64,000 bases of DNA from Ciona intestinalis. Taxonomy: Eukaryota; Chordata; Ascidiacea; Phlebobranchia; Cionidae. Location of the stretch: NCBI RefSeq assembly GCF_000224145.3, contig NC_020169.2, forward strand, positions 4,971,555 to 5,035,554, in the 5' to 3' direction. How positions within the stretch are numbered: the first letter of the stretch is position 1; each line of letters begins with the position of its first letter. Positions 23,528 through 34,200 of the stretch are shown one piece after another. The position numbers and the translations under genes were made by a program. The notes beneath the pieces are model-generated. The model was not told the origin of the DNA. It saw only the letters and a list, made by a program, of their open reading frames with translations, and made no database searches.

Positions 23528-25489
23528 TCACCGTTGTGGAAGGTCGGAAAAATCTCCTGTTATTTCATCTTCCCTTGGTATTGATGTTGTTGGGTTGATA
23601 CCACATACAACATTCGCCTGTAATGTAAAGTATTCATATATTTGGTTGTTTTTTTATTTGAAAGAATAAATGTAGCTTCTATATCCTTGTATGGCGGGGA
23701 AAACAACAGTCGTTAAAACATAGGTGTTCTGTTGCATAACCTCATGTTGCTTAGGGAGTAATGTGTGGATGATTACTTTATTTGATTTTGTACATAAACC
23801 ATCATTGCAAAAGTAGTTATTTTCTATTACATTGGTCTCTTTATACTTTGGCAACAATTAAAACAGTTCTATTAGGTAACTAACAAATATTTTAAAACAT
23901 AAAAAAATCACAACAAAATAATTTACCTCAATGCTTCTTGCTTGGAGTTGAGCTTGTGCAATTTCCACGAGAGCTTTCTGTATCTCAGCTAACTGTTCCT
24001 CACCTTTGTCTACAAACGTACGTAGCCTTGCTGCTGCATCCTGGTTTTCTTGTTCGAGTTTTGCCAGGTATTTTGCCTGCCGAGAATATTTTTGTGTCAC
24101 AATAATAAAATAAGCGTTTTTTTGTCACAACAAAGAAGTAAGCAAACTATCCACTGGCAGTAACTCCTTTGCTAATTATCAAGCCTGCTTCCTTCCTGTT
24201 ACACATTCATTGTCACGTTGTAATGAATACTGAACCAAACCGTATACTGGTTTTCTGGTATAGGCAACAACAGCGATAAAGATAAAGTACTATCAAACAG
24301 AGGCAAAGACAGCACGCAAATTATGATTCTCAATAAACACCCTAGATTTTTATACCAAAATAGCCAGAGTTTAATTCTAACATTACTTAAAAAAGCATAC
24401 ATGTCGATAAACAGTTATACCACCGATAATAGGTCACTGATGGTGAATATTTATTTATATTATCCTTATCTTCTATTTGTACTCTATACCTGTAACTCAG
24501 GTGTGCTTTCTTCACTTGGCAGAGAATCAATTAAAACGTCGATGTCTTTCGCAGTCTTTGTTATTAAAGTTGAAAAAAGGCGAATGGTGTCTGAAATTGA
24601 CAAATTTTCTATTTAAGCAATGTGTGAAATTGACAAATTTTCCATTTAAGCAATGTGTTGTATTAATGTTTAACATGAATCATATCCCCCTGTAATGAAA
24701 ACAATTCTGCTTGCCATTTAATTCTCTTTCTCATTCTAAAGATAACAATTTCAGCCTTAAGCATAGCTGTGCAGATCTGATATCAATAATATATAACCCA
24801 GCAATGCCAGCATTATTACTCGAATCAAGCCAAGGGCAAGGAATATTGTCTGTTGAAATAATTCATGTGAAATGTGCACTTCAGAATTCAGTAGTTGCTT
24901 TTTGTAGTTTAGTAAAAACACCATATTCGGCGCCAATCCTGGGGTGACAGAGTAGATATGCCTACCCGGGAATTTTCTTTACTGCAGTAAACACCAAAAC
25001 CAAATTTGTATTATAGAAATGCGCATATGACTATCCCTGCCTTCCCGGCATTTTAAAAAGTTTGGCGTTATGCACACAATCGAGTTACACATTTTCAGGT
25101 AAATAAATTGCTAAATTACCATCATTAGTGACAGCAGGTTCTTTGCTTCCAGATTTTTCCAACCCAGCAAATGAACCTGGGACAGCAGATTGTTGAAGAA
25201 TTCCAACTCCATTGCAAAAGTGTTCTGCAAGCTATGAAAAAGTACCATTTAAATACAAATCTGTTTTTACCTGTAAGCAGGTTTTAACAACTGTTGTTTT
25301 GTCGTTATATTTTTTCTTTCTGTTTAAATTTTTTTTAAATCTTTGGCTTTGCTGCCGTAATTAAAAAGACAAATAAAGTTATTACTATTATTATATATAA
25401 GAAATTGGTCACTTTTAATAACAATCACAACCTATTATATTCCGTACCTGGTTCACTGCATCTTGTAGCTGTGTGAGACGGTCAGACAT
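23528..25489 (-). CDS. MED21: Mediator complex subunit 21
   Basis: Five exons: 25448-25489, 25120-25231, 24490-24590, 23927-24076, 23528-23617 (495 nt, 164 aa). The first 13 residues '[13 protein letters not shown]' are nearly identical to the MED21 N-terminus. Exon 2 gives '[11 protein letters not shown]', exon 3 '[17 protein letters not shown]' and exon 4 the C-terminal coiled coil ('[13 protein letters not shown]', '[18 protein letters not shown]'). MED21 is a core middle-module Mediator subunit that pairs with MED7 and bridges activators to RNA polymerase II in the nucleus. The final exon (29 residues, '[13 protein letters not shown]...') has no clear counterpart. I chose it because the frame and acceptor fit and a read-through of exon 4 gives an implausible hydrophobic tail; it is the least certain part. 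It lies 240 bp downstream of CEP20 on the same strand. Confidence 0.88.
23665..23775. repeat. SINE-like element, partial and diverged
   Basis: 'ATAAATGTAGCTTCTATATC' and 'GGGGAAAACAACAGTCGTTA' resemble the element at 4863-5165 ('AATGTAACTTACTTTATCC', 'CCGGAAAACGACAGTCGTTA'). It lies in the last intron of MED21. Confidence 0.45.
24590..24660. repeat. About 35-bp tandem duplication at the MED21 exon 3 acceptor
   Basis: 'GAAATTGACAAATTTT' plus 'TATTTAAGCAATGTGT' occurs twice in tandem. The copy adjoining the exon ends in TTTCAG on the coding strand; the distal copy has TTTCAC instead. Confidence 0.7.
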
Positions 25490-25635
25490 CACGGTTGTGT
25501 GTCTCTTAATTGCTTAAACACTAAAAATCATGAAATAGAAAAATATTTGGTAAACGTTCAACAAAATAAAGAGTAATCGAATATATATAGAGCTAAAACG
25601 TTGTATTCTACTTTACAAGAAATTCAGTTTAATGA

Positions 25636-25641
25636 TTTATT
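25636..25641 (-). terminator. Poly(A) signal AATAAA of CEP20 (minus strand)
   Basis: TTTATT on the plus strand, about 90 bp past the CEP20 stop and 147 bp before the MED21 start codon. Confidence 0.45.
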
Positions 25642-25729
25642 ATCAACATATGTTACATAGCTTCAATAAACTAAGCAGCTATTAACACCTAAAACAATAA
25701 TTATGCATAACAAATAGTAATAAATTGTT

Positions 25730-26137
25730 TCAGGAATCAGGTGTATTTCTGCACAAGCCAGTTCTTTGTGAATTTCCGATTCTGTTTTGTTTTACAAAAG
25801 CTTCCAAAACAGAATACAAAAGTGGGATTTGAATTGTTTCTTCTGTGTCTTCTACATTCAGTTCTTTGCAAAGAAATTTTCGGTCAAGTTGTACCTCTGG
25901 TTGGCCTGTTTCCGCAACTAAAACTGAATCGGAGTACTTGTATCTGTTAAACTGAAGATATTCTCTTATCAGCTCATTTATAAGAAGATTCTCATTGCTT
26001 AGTTTTGGTTTTTCAACAGAAGGGTCATCCATAGCTTTGTAGACTTCAGTACGGACTTGTGCTTTTAGTTTTCCCATCACTCCTTTTGTTTCTAGGGACT
26101 CCACAAGAGCTTTCTTCAGAGCATCAACTGTAGCCAT
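25730..26137 (-). CDS. CEP20: CEP20/FOPNL (FOR20) centriolar satellite protein
   Basis: A single-exon frame of 135 aa plus stop, starting at ATG 26135-26137. The N-terminus 'MATVDALKKALVESLE.KGV.GKLKAQ(V)R.EV' and the LisH-type block 'LSNENLLINELIREYLQFN(R)YKYSDSVL(V)AETGQP' at about residues 47-85 match FOPNL/CEP20 closely. They are followed by 'LDRKFLCKELN' and 'IPLLYSVLEAF'. The family (FOP/OFD1/FOR20) is needed for centriolar satellites, basal-body docking and ciliogenesis. Human CEP20 is about 174 aa; this copy has a shorter C-terminal tail. The lack of introns is notable beside intron-rich neighbours. Same strand as PHAX (495 bp upstream) and MED21 (240 bp downstream). Confidence 0.93.
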   Translation of the reverse strand: MATVDALKKALVESLETKGVMGKLKAQVRTEVYKAMDDPSVEKPKLSNENLLINELIREYLQFNRYKYSDSVLVAETGQPEVQLDRKFLCKELNVEDTEETIQIPLLYSVLEAFVKQNRIGNSQRTGLCRNTPDS

Positions 26138-26632
26138 GTCCGAGACAAAAAATGCAACCTATTATTCACCTGCACATTTTTTAAAAAAAAGCATTAAATT
26201 ATATGAACTTTTTATAACGGATCACTTTTATAGATTAACTAAGAAATTTCTCTGGCTTTATAATTTTAAATACCAAGAAAAAATTTACTTGAATAAAATG
26301 TATTGACAGACAGCAAGATGCCAGCAGCAGGAATGATATGGTATGCAGTTAATGTTGAAAACAGTAAAGAAATTTAGAACTAACAAAAGTTATCATCATG
26401 TGATTTGACAGATTTTTTTGCTAATTGAGTGAAAATTTGACACTCTTTCTAACTTTATTAAAATTTAACATAAGTGAACCCACGATCACTTTATTACTGC
26501 AGAATAAACAACACTATGTGAAATGGTGGTTTAAAGGTACATAACATAAAAACGATGAATAAAATGAATTGCATCAAAATAGGAGTGAGCACAATGTAAA
26601 AACAACACACGGAAATTATGAAGAAACTCTCG

Positions 26633-27595
26633 TCAAGATTCTGTCACATCTTCAGCCATATCGACAGATGGGCTGTTATGGGGAGTTACTCCAAAAGATG
26701 CAAATTTTGGATTATCAGGAGCAACCTCCAATATGCGCTCTGAAGCAGGAGGAGCACTTGCTCTGTTAACTCCTACCTCCTTCCCTTGCTTCTTCGCTCT
26801 CTTCGCAGACATCCACTGCTCCCGTTCTCTCAGTGAGTCCTCTTCAAAAATGCGGTTTACTTCATTCTGATCAATTCCTTCTTGGTTCCGGAGCAGATGA
26901 AGGAAAGTCCCGCCTGGTGTGCGACGTCGACTGCCTTGGAGTGTCATAAGACCTCCACTCAGTTCTAACATTTCAGTTTTACTATACAGCAAAAGCGCAG
27001 CGGGCACTCCGATAGTGTGGACAATTTTTCGCATTAAATCCCTTTTCTTTTCCCACAGTCTAAAGATTAATTCTTCAGCTACTTTCTCTTCACTGTCACT
27101 CTCACAAACCTCACAGCGCCTGTTCAACTTAACCATCTGTCCAGGTTTATATTGTGGTACGTTACCTGGTTTCGCATTACCTTTTGATCGCTTGCGTTTT
27201 AAAGCTGTCTTTTTGATAGCTGTACCTCCATTTTCTTGCACAGGCTTAGTTTGTTGGTTCATGTAATTCTCTATCTCATGATCAATGTCATTCACTTGTT
27301 CATTGTCGTCTGGAAAGCTCTCTTGATCTTTATAAGCAAGTTCAAGAGAAAATGACTCTGGTCCTCTTGACATAAAACGCTTCATACCCACTGTTCCCAT
27401 GCTGCTTGATATATCATCAGAACTTTGATCAGCTAAAACAGAGCTCCAAATATTTTTCATCCTTGTTTTTCGAGGAGGAGCTGTATGTGATGTAGATGGA
27501 GCAACTACAACATCATCATCTTCATCATTTGAGCTTCGTACCTCTCCATCCTCATCTGAAGAGTCCTGGACTTCTTTTGGGGGACACCATTGCAT
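26633..27595 (-). CDS. PHAX: PHAX, phosphorylated adaptor for RNA export
   Basis: An intronless frame of 320 aa. The first ATG is at 27593-27595; the frame is open six codons further without an ATG, immediately downstream of an AG acceptor-like 'TTTTTGGTGCAG'. Family features in order: an acidic N-terminal region, 'IWSSVLADQ' (the conserved IWxxVLxEQ motif), a basic NLS-like 'KRKRSKGNAK', then the RNA-binding domain from about residue 175 with 'EEKVAEELIFRL.EKK.DL', 'GGLMTLQGSRRRTPGG.FL.LL' ending at about residue 235. PHAX binds capped m7G snRNA/snoRNA precursors together with the cap-binding complex and CRM1 and mediates their nuclear export or transport to Cajal bodies. The N-terminus is shorter than in human (394 aa), so an upstream exon cannot be excluded. 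Confidence 0.93.
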   Translation of the reverse strand: MQWCPPKEVQDSSDEDGEVRSSNDEDDDVVVAPSTSHTAPPRKTRMKNIWSSVLADQSSDDISSSMGTVGMKRFMSRGPESFSLELAYKDQESFPDDNEQVNDIDHEIENYMNQQTKPVQENGGTAIKKTALKRKRSKGNAKPGNVPQYKPGQMVKLNRRCEVCESDSEEKVAEELIFRLWEKKRDLMRKIVHTIGVPAALLLYSKTEMLELSGGLMTLQGSRRRTPGGTFLHLLRNQEGIDQNEVNRIFEEDSLREREQWMSAKRAKKQGKEVGVNRASAPPASERILEVAPDNPKFASFGVTPHNSPSVDMAEDVTES

Positions 27596-28507
27596 TATGT
27601 ACTCCCTACCCAAAAACCTGCACCAAAAATCACACCTTGTTTTAAACTTGGTAAATTACTATTGTTTGTTGTGGTGAAACGAATACATATATTGTTTATG
27701 TGAAAATTAAGCTTGCAAAAAACATTGGCACTGTTTTGGATGATTGATTCAATATAAAATAAACTTATGCATATTAAATTTTAGCTTTAGTTTAACGAAC
27801 TTTTAACAGAAAATATAAAATTTGCACAGTATTTTAACAGGTAAAGACAAAAACTTTTGTAAATACATTCAGGAATAATGTTCCAACATTTCAGAATACA
27901 TTCATTATTTTTTATTGTCGAATAAACAATGTTTAGACACTTTTTTAAGAAGTTATAGGAATAATATAATGATATTGCTTTCACACACTATGATCATGGT
28001 GGAAGTGGCTGGTGATAATTATTAATTTACAAAAGTTCACAAATATTGTTGTTTTCAAATTACAAAAATATGTTGTACCACTAAATAGCTATGCTCTAGA
28101 AAATATACTGTACCAGTTTTTGTTCAGCAAAATGAAACTAACAGAGAAAAATGAACCACTATTGAAATAGATCGAAACCAAAATTTTTATAACAATATGG
28201 AAGAGCTTAACAGAAAATTTTATAATTTTATTGCACTACAAACTAGTTATTACACTTGTTTTATAAACTTTACATTTTTATAAGATATTATCTACTATCT
28301 ACTTTTCCACATCTACAAATAACTACACAATCAAACAACTTGGTCAGCTTACAATTTTATATAAAAAAAATTACAAATTTTACTGCAGAATTTCAACACA
28401 CACAGTTATACTGTACCTAATAATAAACATACTGAAGATTGTACCTAATTTCAATAAAAAAAATTCCGCATAATTTTGCCTGCAAAAAGTTTCAAAGTGT
28501 TCGTCTC

Positions 28508-29608
28508 CTAAGGTTTTTTCTCCTTTGGTTTTGCAGCTTCTTGGGCCTGTGGTTCTGCCATCTTTTTAATCTCATCACTTAATTGGCGAAGACCATTCAC
28601 TTCTTCACGCATCATGGATAATTCATCTTTACCGGACTTCACATGAGCAGTAAGCACGGAGATTTGAGATTCAAACCGCTGAGATGCATCGTCAATGGCA
28701 CCTTGTACACTGGCGTACGCATTCCCAGTTTTTGTGGCTTTATCTGTGAGTTGAAGAACCTGTTCTTTCACTTCATTCAGATCCACATCGGTGACAGACT
28801 TGAGCTTCATCTTAGATATTTCCTCCTGCAGGGAAGTTTCCTTTGTGTTGAAATACTCAACAGAAGCCTGCAATTGAGCTACATCTTGAACCACTTTTCT
28901 CAGAGAATCAGAAATTTCCGTTTTCATGTTTTGTTGTAAATCTGCATGATTGGCTCTCAGTCCTTCAGCAAGCTGTTTTGTCTCAACAGTTAATTTAGTC
29001 AATCTTTCAATCTCTTTAGCATTAAACTGCTCCAACAGGGAAATTCTCTCGGAGTTTCTTGCCTCAAGTTGCTGTATGGACTTTTCCATGTGAGTAAGTT
29101 GATTCTTCAGAGTTTCTTCACTTTGCTTGACTCTTGATGATAATTTTGGAATCTCAACATTAAAACTGCGTGTGCTCTGCTCAGATTGCTTCATTTGATC
29201 CTTCATTGCTTCAAATGAATCCTGAACCTTGGACAAACCGTTTAAACTTGCTTTGTTGGCTTTGATGTCAGATCTCAATGATGCCACAGTTTCAAGCTCC
29301 TTTGAAAGTTGTTCAATCTCTTTGACAAGTGCTGTCTTTGTGAGATCCATTTCATACATGAAGAAGGAGAATGCACATCCACATCCCACAGTGATGAGAA
29401 ATATCATACACCAGAGACTGCTATTTGACTCCTTGGTTCTGGTCGGTGCAGGGTCACTTGATCCTCGGTTCCTGGTCGGTGCAGGGTCACTTGATGGCTT
29501 TTGACCCCCATTTTGAGGCCCCATAGATTTTGGTTGTGTATTATCACCCCCTTTTTTTATTAGTTGTGCATTATCACCCCCTTTTTTATTGGCTTGTTTT
29601 TTCCCCAT
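28508..29608 (-). CDS. Type II membrane coiled-coil protein, CKAP4/CLIMP-63-like
   Basis: An intronless frame of 366 aa from ATG 29606-29608; the frame extends upstream only through a non-ATG codon. The N-terminus is short, hydrophilic and basic (about 64 aa), with two small internal duplications ('KKGGDN' twice, 'SSDPAPTR' twice). One hydrophobic segment at about 65-86 ('CMIFLITVGCGCAFSFF') acts as the only membrane span. Residues 90-350 are almost continuous coiled coil with heptad leucines and many Glu/Lys, ending in a Lys/Glu/Pro-rich tail 'KPKEKKP'. This architecture (cytosolic basic tail, one span, long luminal coiled coil) is that of CKAP4, which sets ER sheet width, but sequence identity is too low to be sure. 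It could equally be another ER or Golgi coiled-coil protein. Same strand as PHAX, 913 bp upstream of it. Confidence 0.7.
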   Translation of the reverse strand: MGKKQANKKGGDNAQLIKKGGDNTQPKSMGPQNGGQKPSSDPAPTRNRGSSDPAPTRTKESNSSLWCMIFLITVGCGCAFSFFMYEMDLTKTALVKEIEQLSKELETVASLRSDIKANKASLNGLSKVQDSFEAMKDQMKQSEQSTRSFNVEIPKLSSRVKQSEETLKNQLTHMEKSIQQLEARNSERISLLEQFNAKEIERLTKLTVETKQLAEGLRANHADLQQNMKTEISDSLRKVVQDVAQLQASVEYFNTKETSLQEEISKMKLKSVTDVDLNEVKEQVLQLTDKATKTGNAYASVQGAIDDASQRFESQISVLTAHVKSGKDELSMMREEVNGLRQLSDEIKKMAEPQAQEAAKPKEKKP

Positions 29609-29897
29609 TTTAAACTTAAAGTTAGACAGACAGCAATAGATCAACTTTAAATACCCAACAGGTGGAAAGTTATCACAATGTCAAAACCTGAACAGCAAAT
29701 AAGTTTATTCTATGAGCTTGTAAAAGGCCATACGATATTAATAGGTGGCTAAGATGGCTTACTGACAACGAACAGCAATGATATAAACAGGATTCTGTAA
29801 TCTATACAACACTTGCATTTAAACATTATATAAGCTGAACAACCTAGTAAAACAGTCACCATAATTGTGCGAATGAATTCTAATACTTCACTTTCTT

Positions 29898-30086
29898 CTA
29901 AATTCTACCACAAACGTACAAAGCAAACTTGAACGTCCCAACTTGCTTCCATAAATTTCTTGAACGCCGAAACGAAAAGCAAACTTCGGCGGTTTGCCTT
30001 CTAAAACGGATGAGACCTCGGTCATTGATAATTGCTTCGTGAAAGGGTACAGTTCTTTTGAGCAATGTTTGTTTAGGACTTTCCAT
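29898..30086 (-). CDS. Unassigned small ORF, 62 aa
   Basis: ATG-initiated frame of 62 codons ending TAG, rich in Arg/Phe ('RRSRNLWKQVGTFKF'). I do not recognise it. A second open frame overlaps it (29888-30106, GTG-initiated), which lowers confidence that either is real. A possible donor (GTG|GTAGAA) lies just before the stop, so it might be a 5' exon of a gene whose remaining exons I cannot identify. No neighbour suggests a function. Confidence 0.2.
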   Translation of the reverse strand: MESPKQTLLKRTVPFHEAIINDRGLIRFRRQTAEVCFSFRRSRNLWKQVGTFKFALYVCGRI

Positions 30087-30253
30087 AAATACAAAATACT
30101 TTGCACTTGCTAGGCATGGTTTATTACGTGTTTGAAATGCGTATTTATGTTAAAATAGATTAGATTTGTTGTGACACAACGCAATAACAATATTATATAT
30201 ATATATATCTATACAATCTGTTTTAGGTATGTTGAAGAAATAAATGCGACAAC

Positions 30254-30702
30254 TAGGGATGCACATTACAGAATAATTAGGTATTCTAGGATATCCTAGA
30301 ATACTTTAATTCGAATCTAGAATTCCGAATCTAGAATTTCGAATCTTTTTATATTTATAGGAAAAAAAAATTTTACCCACAAAAGTCAGTTTATTGACCC
30401 ATTCATAACAGCCTTGTTGGATCTTGAGTTGTAAAATGATCAAAAATTGTACTATTGAGTAGTTTTTGCGTCATGAAACGTATAGCAGGCTATGAAAAGA
30501 CGTTACGAAACGTTTACTCTCGAAAGTCCCACAAACACAAAAATATTTTTTTTCAAAATTAATAAGTTTCAAAAATTGTTAATATAGTATATGAGATGAC
30601 GTGTAATGACGTCATTAAACAGAATACCGAATCCCGTAATAAGATTCGAATACAAAAGGATTCGAATCTCATGAATTCGAAATTCTGTAATGTGCATCCC
30701 TA
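30254..30702. mobile_element. Non-autonomous hAT-type MITE, 449 bp, with 8-bp target-site duplication
   Basis: The left end TAGGGATGCACATTACAGAA is the exact reverse complement of the right end TTCTGTAATGTGCATCCCTA. Both ends are flanked by the same 8 bp, GCGACAAC (30246-30253 and 30703-30710). 8-bp duplications and TAGGG(A)TGCAC-like termini are typical of hAT transposons. The interior has sub-terminal ATTCGAAT-rich palindromes ('ATTCTAGGATATCCTAGAAT', 'ATTCGAATCTAGAATT') and no coding capacity. It lies between FOXM1 and the CKAP4-like gene. Confidence 0.92.
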
Positions 30703-31286
30703 GCGACAACTACACTAAAATGGCTTGTTTAAATGTAAATAAGCTACATTAGATATCTTCGTAGCTATGGCTAGTTAAATTACTTATAAAAGGGAGATCC
30801 ACCGCTAACAAAAATGTGCAAAGCATTCAGCAAAAGTCACTACAACCATCGTATTTGCTACAAACACTGACAAAATGCAAATAAAACATATTGCTGTTTT
30901 AAAATAATTAAAAACTGTAAACCAGAGCGGGTAGATATTGCGAAGACCGGTTTAAGTTTAACTTAAGCTGAATGTGGATAAGCACCATGGAAATTTGTAC
31001 AGAAAATCAATTTAAAAAGAGATGCCATTGACAGTGAATAAGACCGGAAACGAATAAAATAACATTAAACAAGTTAAGCCAAAATAAAACTTTTGACTAT
31101 AACTTAAAAAATATCAAGGAACTTAAAACGAAAACATTCAGAAGCAAAAACCCACGTACTCACTCTGTTATATTCGGAAACATCTAGACTTCGCGGGTAA
31201 ATAATACTTTTAGGTTAGGTAAAGTAGAATGTAGGTATATCACATACCAAAACTAGTCTTTGCACAATTGTATGGCTGCTACCAAG

Positions 31287-34200
31287 CTACAAATGTGAGA
31301 AATTTGACCAACTTAAGCTAAGATCCGCTACATCAGAGAAATGTGTGTTCATCCTACTAAAAGTACCACTGCCACCACTGATGTCTAGCAATTTGCTAAA
31401 GCTTGTGTCTAACGGTTCGAATTTTGGGGACAGCAGGGCTGGTGGTGGCCCCAGGGAGTCAGAGGTTGTGGCTGTCTCAGTTTTTACAGCTGGATTAGGT
31501 TTTTGCCGCTGTGTGATGTCACATAGTGGGATTCTCTCAGGTGTTAAGTTGTCAAAGTTGGATCCTGGATTTGATCTTTTATCAGGGGTCTTGAAAACTG
31601 AACCAATAAGGTCATGGAAGAAATCAAATTCAGGATTTTTTGATGTTGAATGGATGGGAGATGGAATAGAGTGATGACCATTTTCATCCTTATCCCAATG
31701 CTCTTCTGTATGCTTGGTGCCCTGCTGGAAACACTCCATAACATTCTCCTTGTTTTCTTCAATGTTCATATCATCGCACCTGAAAGTAAATACAAATATG
31801 GTAAATAAAAAACTATAAATAAGGAAATAATTTAATACCCTTTTGATTTTTGCCACTTCTGCTTGTTCAAAGGTGTGGAAGTAGGCACTTGTTTTGTCTT
31901 TACTGTTGCTAAATTATTTTTCACTTCATCTGCATAATTTTGCCTTAAGTCGCCAACACAACTCTTCACTCTTCGAATGCTCCGGTTAGATGAAGTGACT
32001 TCATTTTCAGTTTTGATTCGATTCTGGACCTCTTTGGAGGACTCTGGTGATCCCCAGGAGCATCTGCGCTTCCTGGAGCCAGTGTTGGCACGGGGAGTGG
32101 AAAAAGCTTCCGCCTCTGCAGTTTTAGTGAAGTAGGATTTAAATGGTGAACCCAAATCCTCTAACATTTCATCAAAACTGTCTTCTGTTAAACCCATTGC
32201 TGATTTCTTAAGGAATTCAGGAGTTTTTGGCTTTTCCTTCTTTACAGGTTGTTTGCTGACAAGAAATTGGCTGCAATGGGATGCAAGAAGTTTCCCAGGT
32301 GATGTGTCTTCATTCTGTAATATAAGGGCAAATAATCCTTGTTAAAATTTTAAATGTTGCAAATAATTAGGACACATATTATTTAAGTGTAATGGCAAAA
32401 TTTAAGGCTAATGCTAACACACAGAGCTGGGTCTAAAACAGCAGTTATATAGTTGTGGATTATTTCTGCTGCAACATTTGCAGTAAAACTATATAAACCT
32501 TTTCAAAGTTGAGCGATGAATTAAGTGAATCATTGAGTGTTTTCAGCGGCTCCTTTCGTGACTTCTTTGTGATTCCCTTTTTTCCAGAAAGAACCTTATA
32601 ACAAAAATGTATTAACATCTTTCTGACAGCATACTGCTAACCCATATTAAACCAAATCAATTTTCAATCTTAGCTGTTGTCATAGGTGCTAAACATTTTA
32701 AAATACAGAGGCAGGGATAGTTAGACACACATTCCTATAAAATAAATCTGTTGTTTCCAATCTTTACCGAAAATTACAGTTCCGAAAATTCAAGCCTAAA
32801 ACCCTTCCACCTATTATTACAATTAGTTAACATATTTATGAATATATTACACCACGAACGCATACTTGAGTTTGTGATAGTAAAGGACTGCTGTCACTTG
32901 TAGCACTTTTTTTCTGCAAGCTTTTCTCTACAGAGTTGAGCAAACCTGTATACAAATATTCAAATACGATCACAGATTTATTTGTTCTAGCTAATTTGTG
33001 CATATATCGAAATCCACTGTAAAACAAGTTTTGTGATACTGTCTTATTCCATATAGGTGAGATCCAGAGGACCTGGGATTTAGACCAGAGTTGGTCTATT
33101 ACCCAACACCTAGACTAGTACTCCTAGCATTGTAATACGTATATACTTACAGTTAGAAGGTGTGAACATACTCAAATCAGAAATAAATCCTGAATCTGTG
33201 AGAAAAGAAGATCCATCTTGCGAACTTAACCTAAAAATAAACAACAGTTAATTAAATGTAAACTTCTAACTACCTACAAGTATACATACTCAATTTACGC
33301 TGGAGAGAATTCTACATGGGTAAAATCCTACAGTGAGTCACACCCTGAGATTCAGGCCAGAATTGGTATATTATGATAATATCACATACATACCTCCTGT
33401 TATCTTTATCTGTATGAAGTGTTGGTAGAGGTGTAGAGTTGTACACAGATGGTGTTTGAACATCAACAGTTGTGGTTGATTGTGTCATGTCCTTGTCATT
33501 GGTACCATTCTAATAAATAAACATAACAAATCATTTTTAAAGTAACATTGTATATAGTTTATATCTTGCCAGGGATATATTTAAAAACCATAGTTGTTAA
33601 GGTTAACTTACTATATAACGTATTTAGTTGTGTTAAATGCGCAATCTGCTACACTGTTTTATTTTACTACTTACATTAATAAGAGGCACTGGAAGTAAAA
33701 TGTAAGGTCTCTGTGGCAATCTTGGTAAGATGGGTTTTTGTCCTTGCATGACAGTTTGTAGGGACCATGATGGGTCTTGTGGGTTGCTTGTGTCTTGGAA
33801 CGTGTGGTGTGAAGTGCCACGCTGAATTAAAACATTAAAATTAAGTTTGTGAATCATTGTGAGTACAGTGCACAGATATGTAAACTGTAACTATGAATCT
33901 ACATTAAATAAAAAATTAGAAATAAATAATAAAAAATAATTGGAAATTAGACCAATTAAAAAAGTCGTATGTTGGTAATTGGTATATATGTACAATAATT
34001 ATTAATGTGTTTGAACAACCACAACAGGCCATGTTACTTACAACACTGTCCAATGTTAAAGGTCGAATATTTAGATCCGATCTAAGCGTCCAATAAGAAG
34101 CTTTAGATCCAGTTGTTACTTGACGTACAAAGATATCATGCAGTGATAAGTTATGACGAATCGAGTTCTTCCAGCCTACAGTTATATGAAGAGAAATATG

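Larger units (their letters stand above)
29609..31286. other. Spacer between FOXM1 3' end and the CKAP4-like gene
   Basis: About 1.7 kb containing a small minus-strand ORF (29898-30086, listed separately), an (AT)n run at about 30193-30210 and a complete non-autonomous hAT element at 30254-30702. I see nothing else interpretable. Confidence 0.5.

Noticed and set aside
26919..27266. 115-codon plus-strand ORF
   Set aside because: Antisense shadow of the PHAX coding sequence.
27596..27613. Six extra N-terminal codons for PHAX, and similar short extensions for the CKAP4-like and FOXM1 frames
   Set aside because: Each begins at TTG, not ATG; eukaryotic initiation at the downstream ATG is far more likely.
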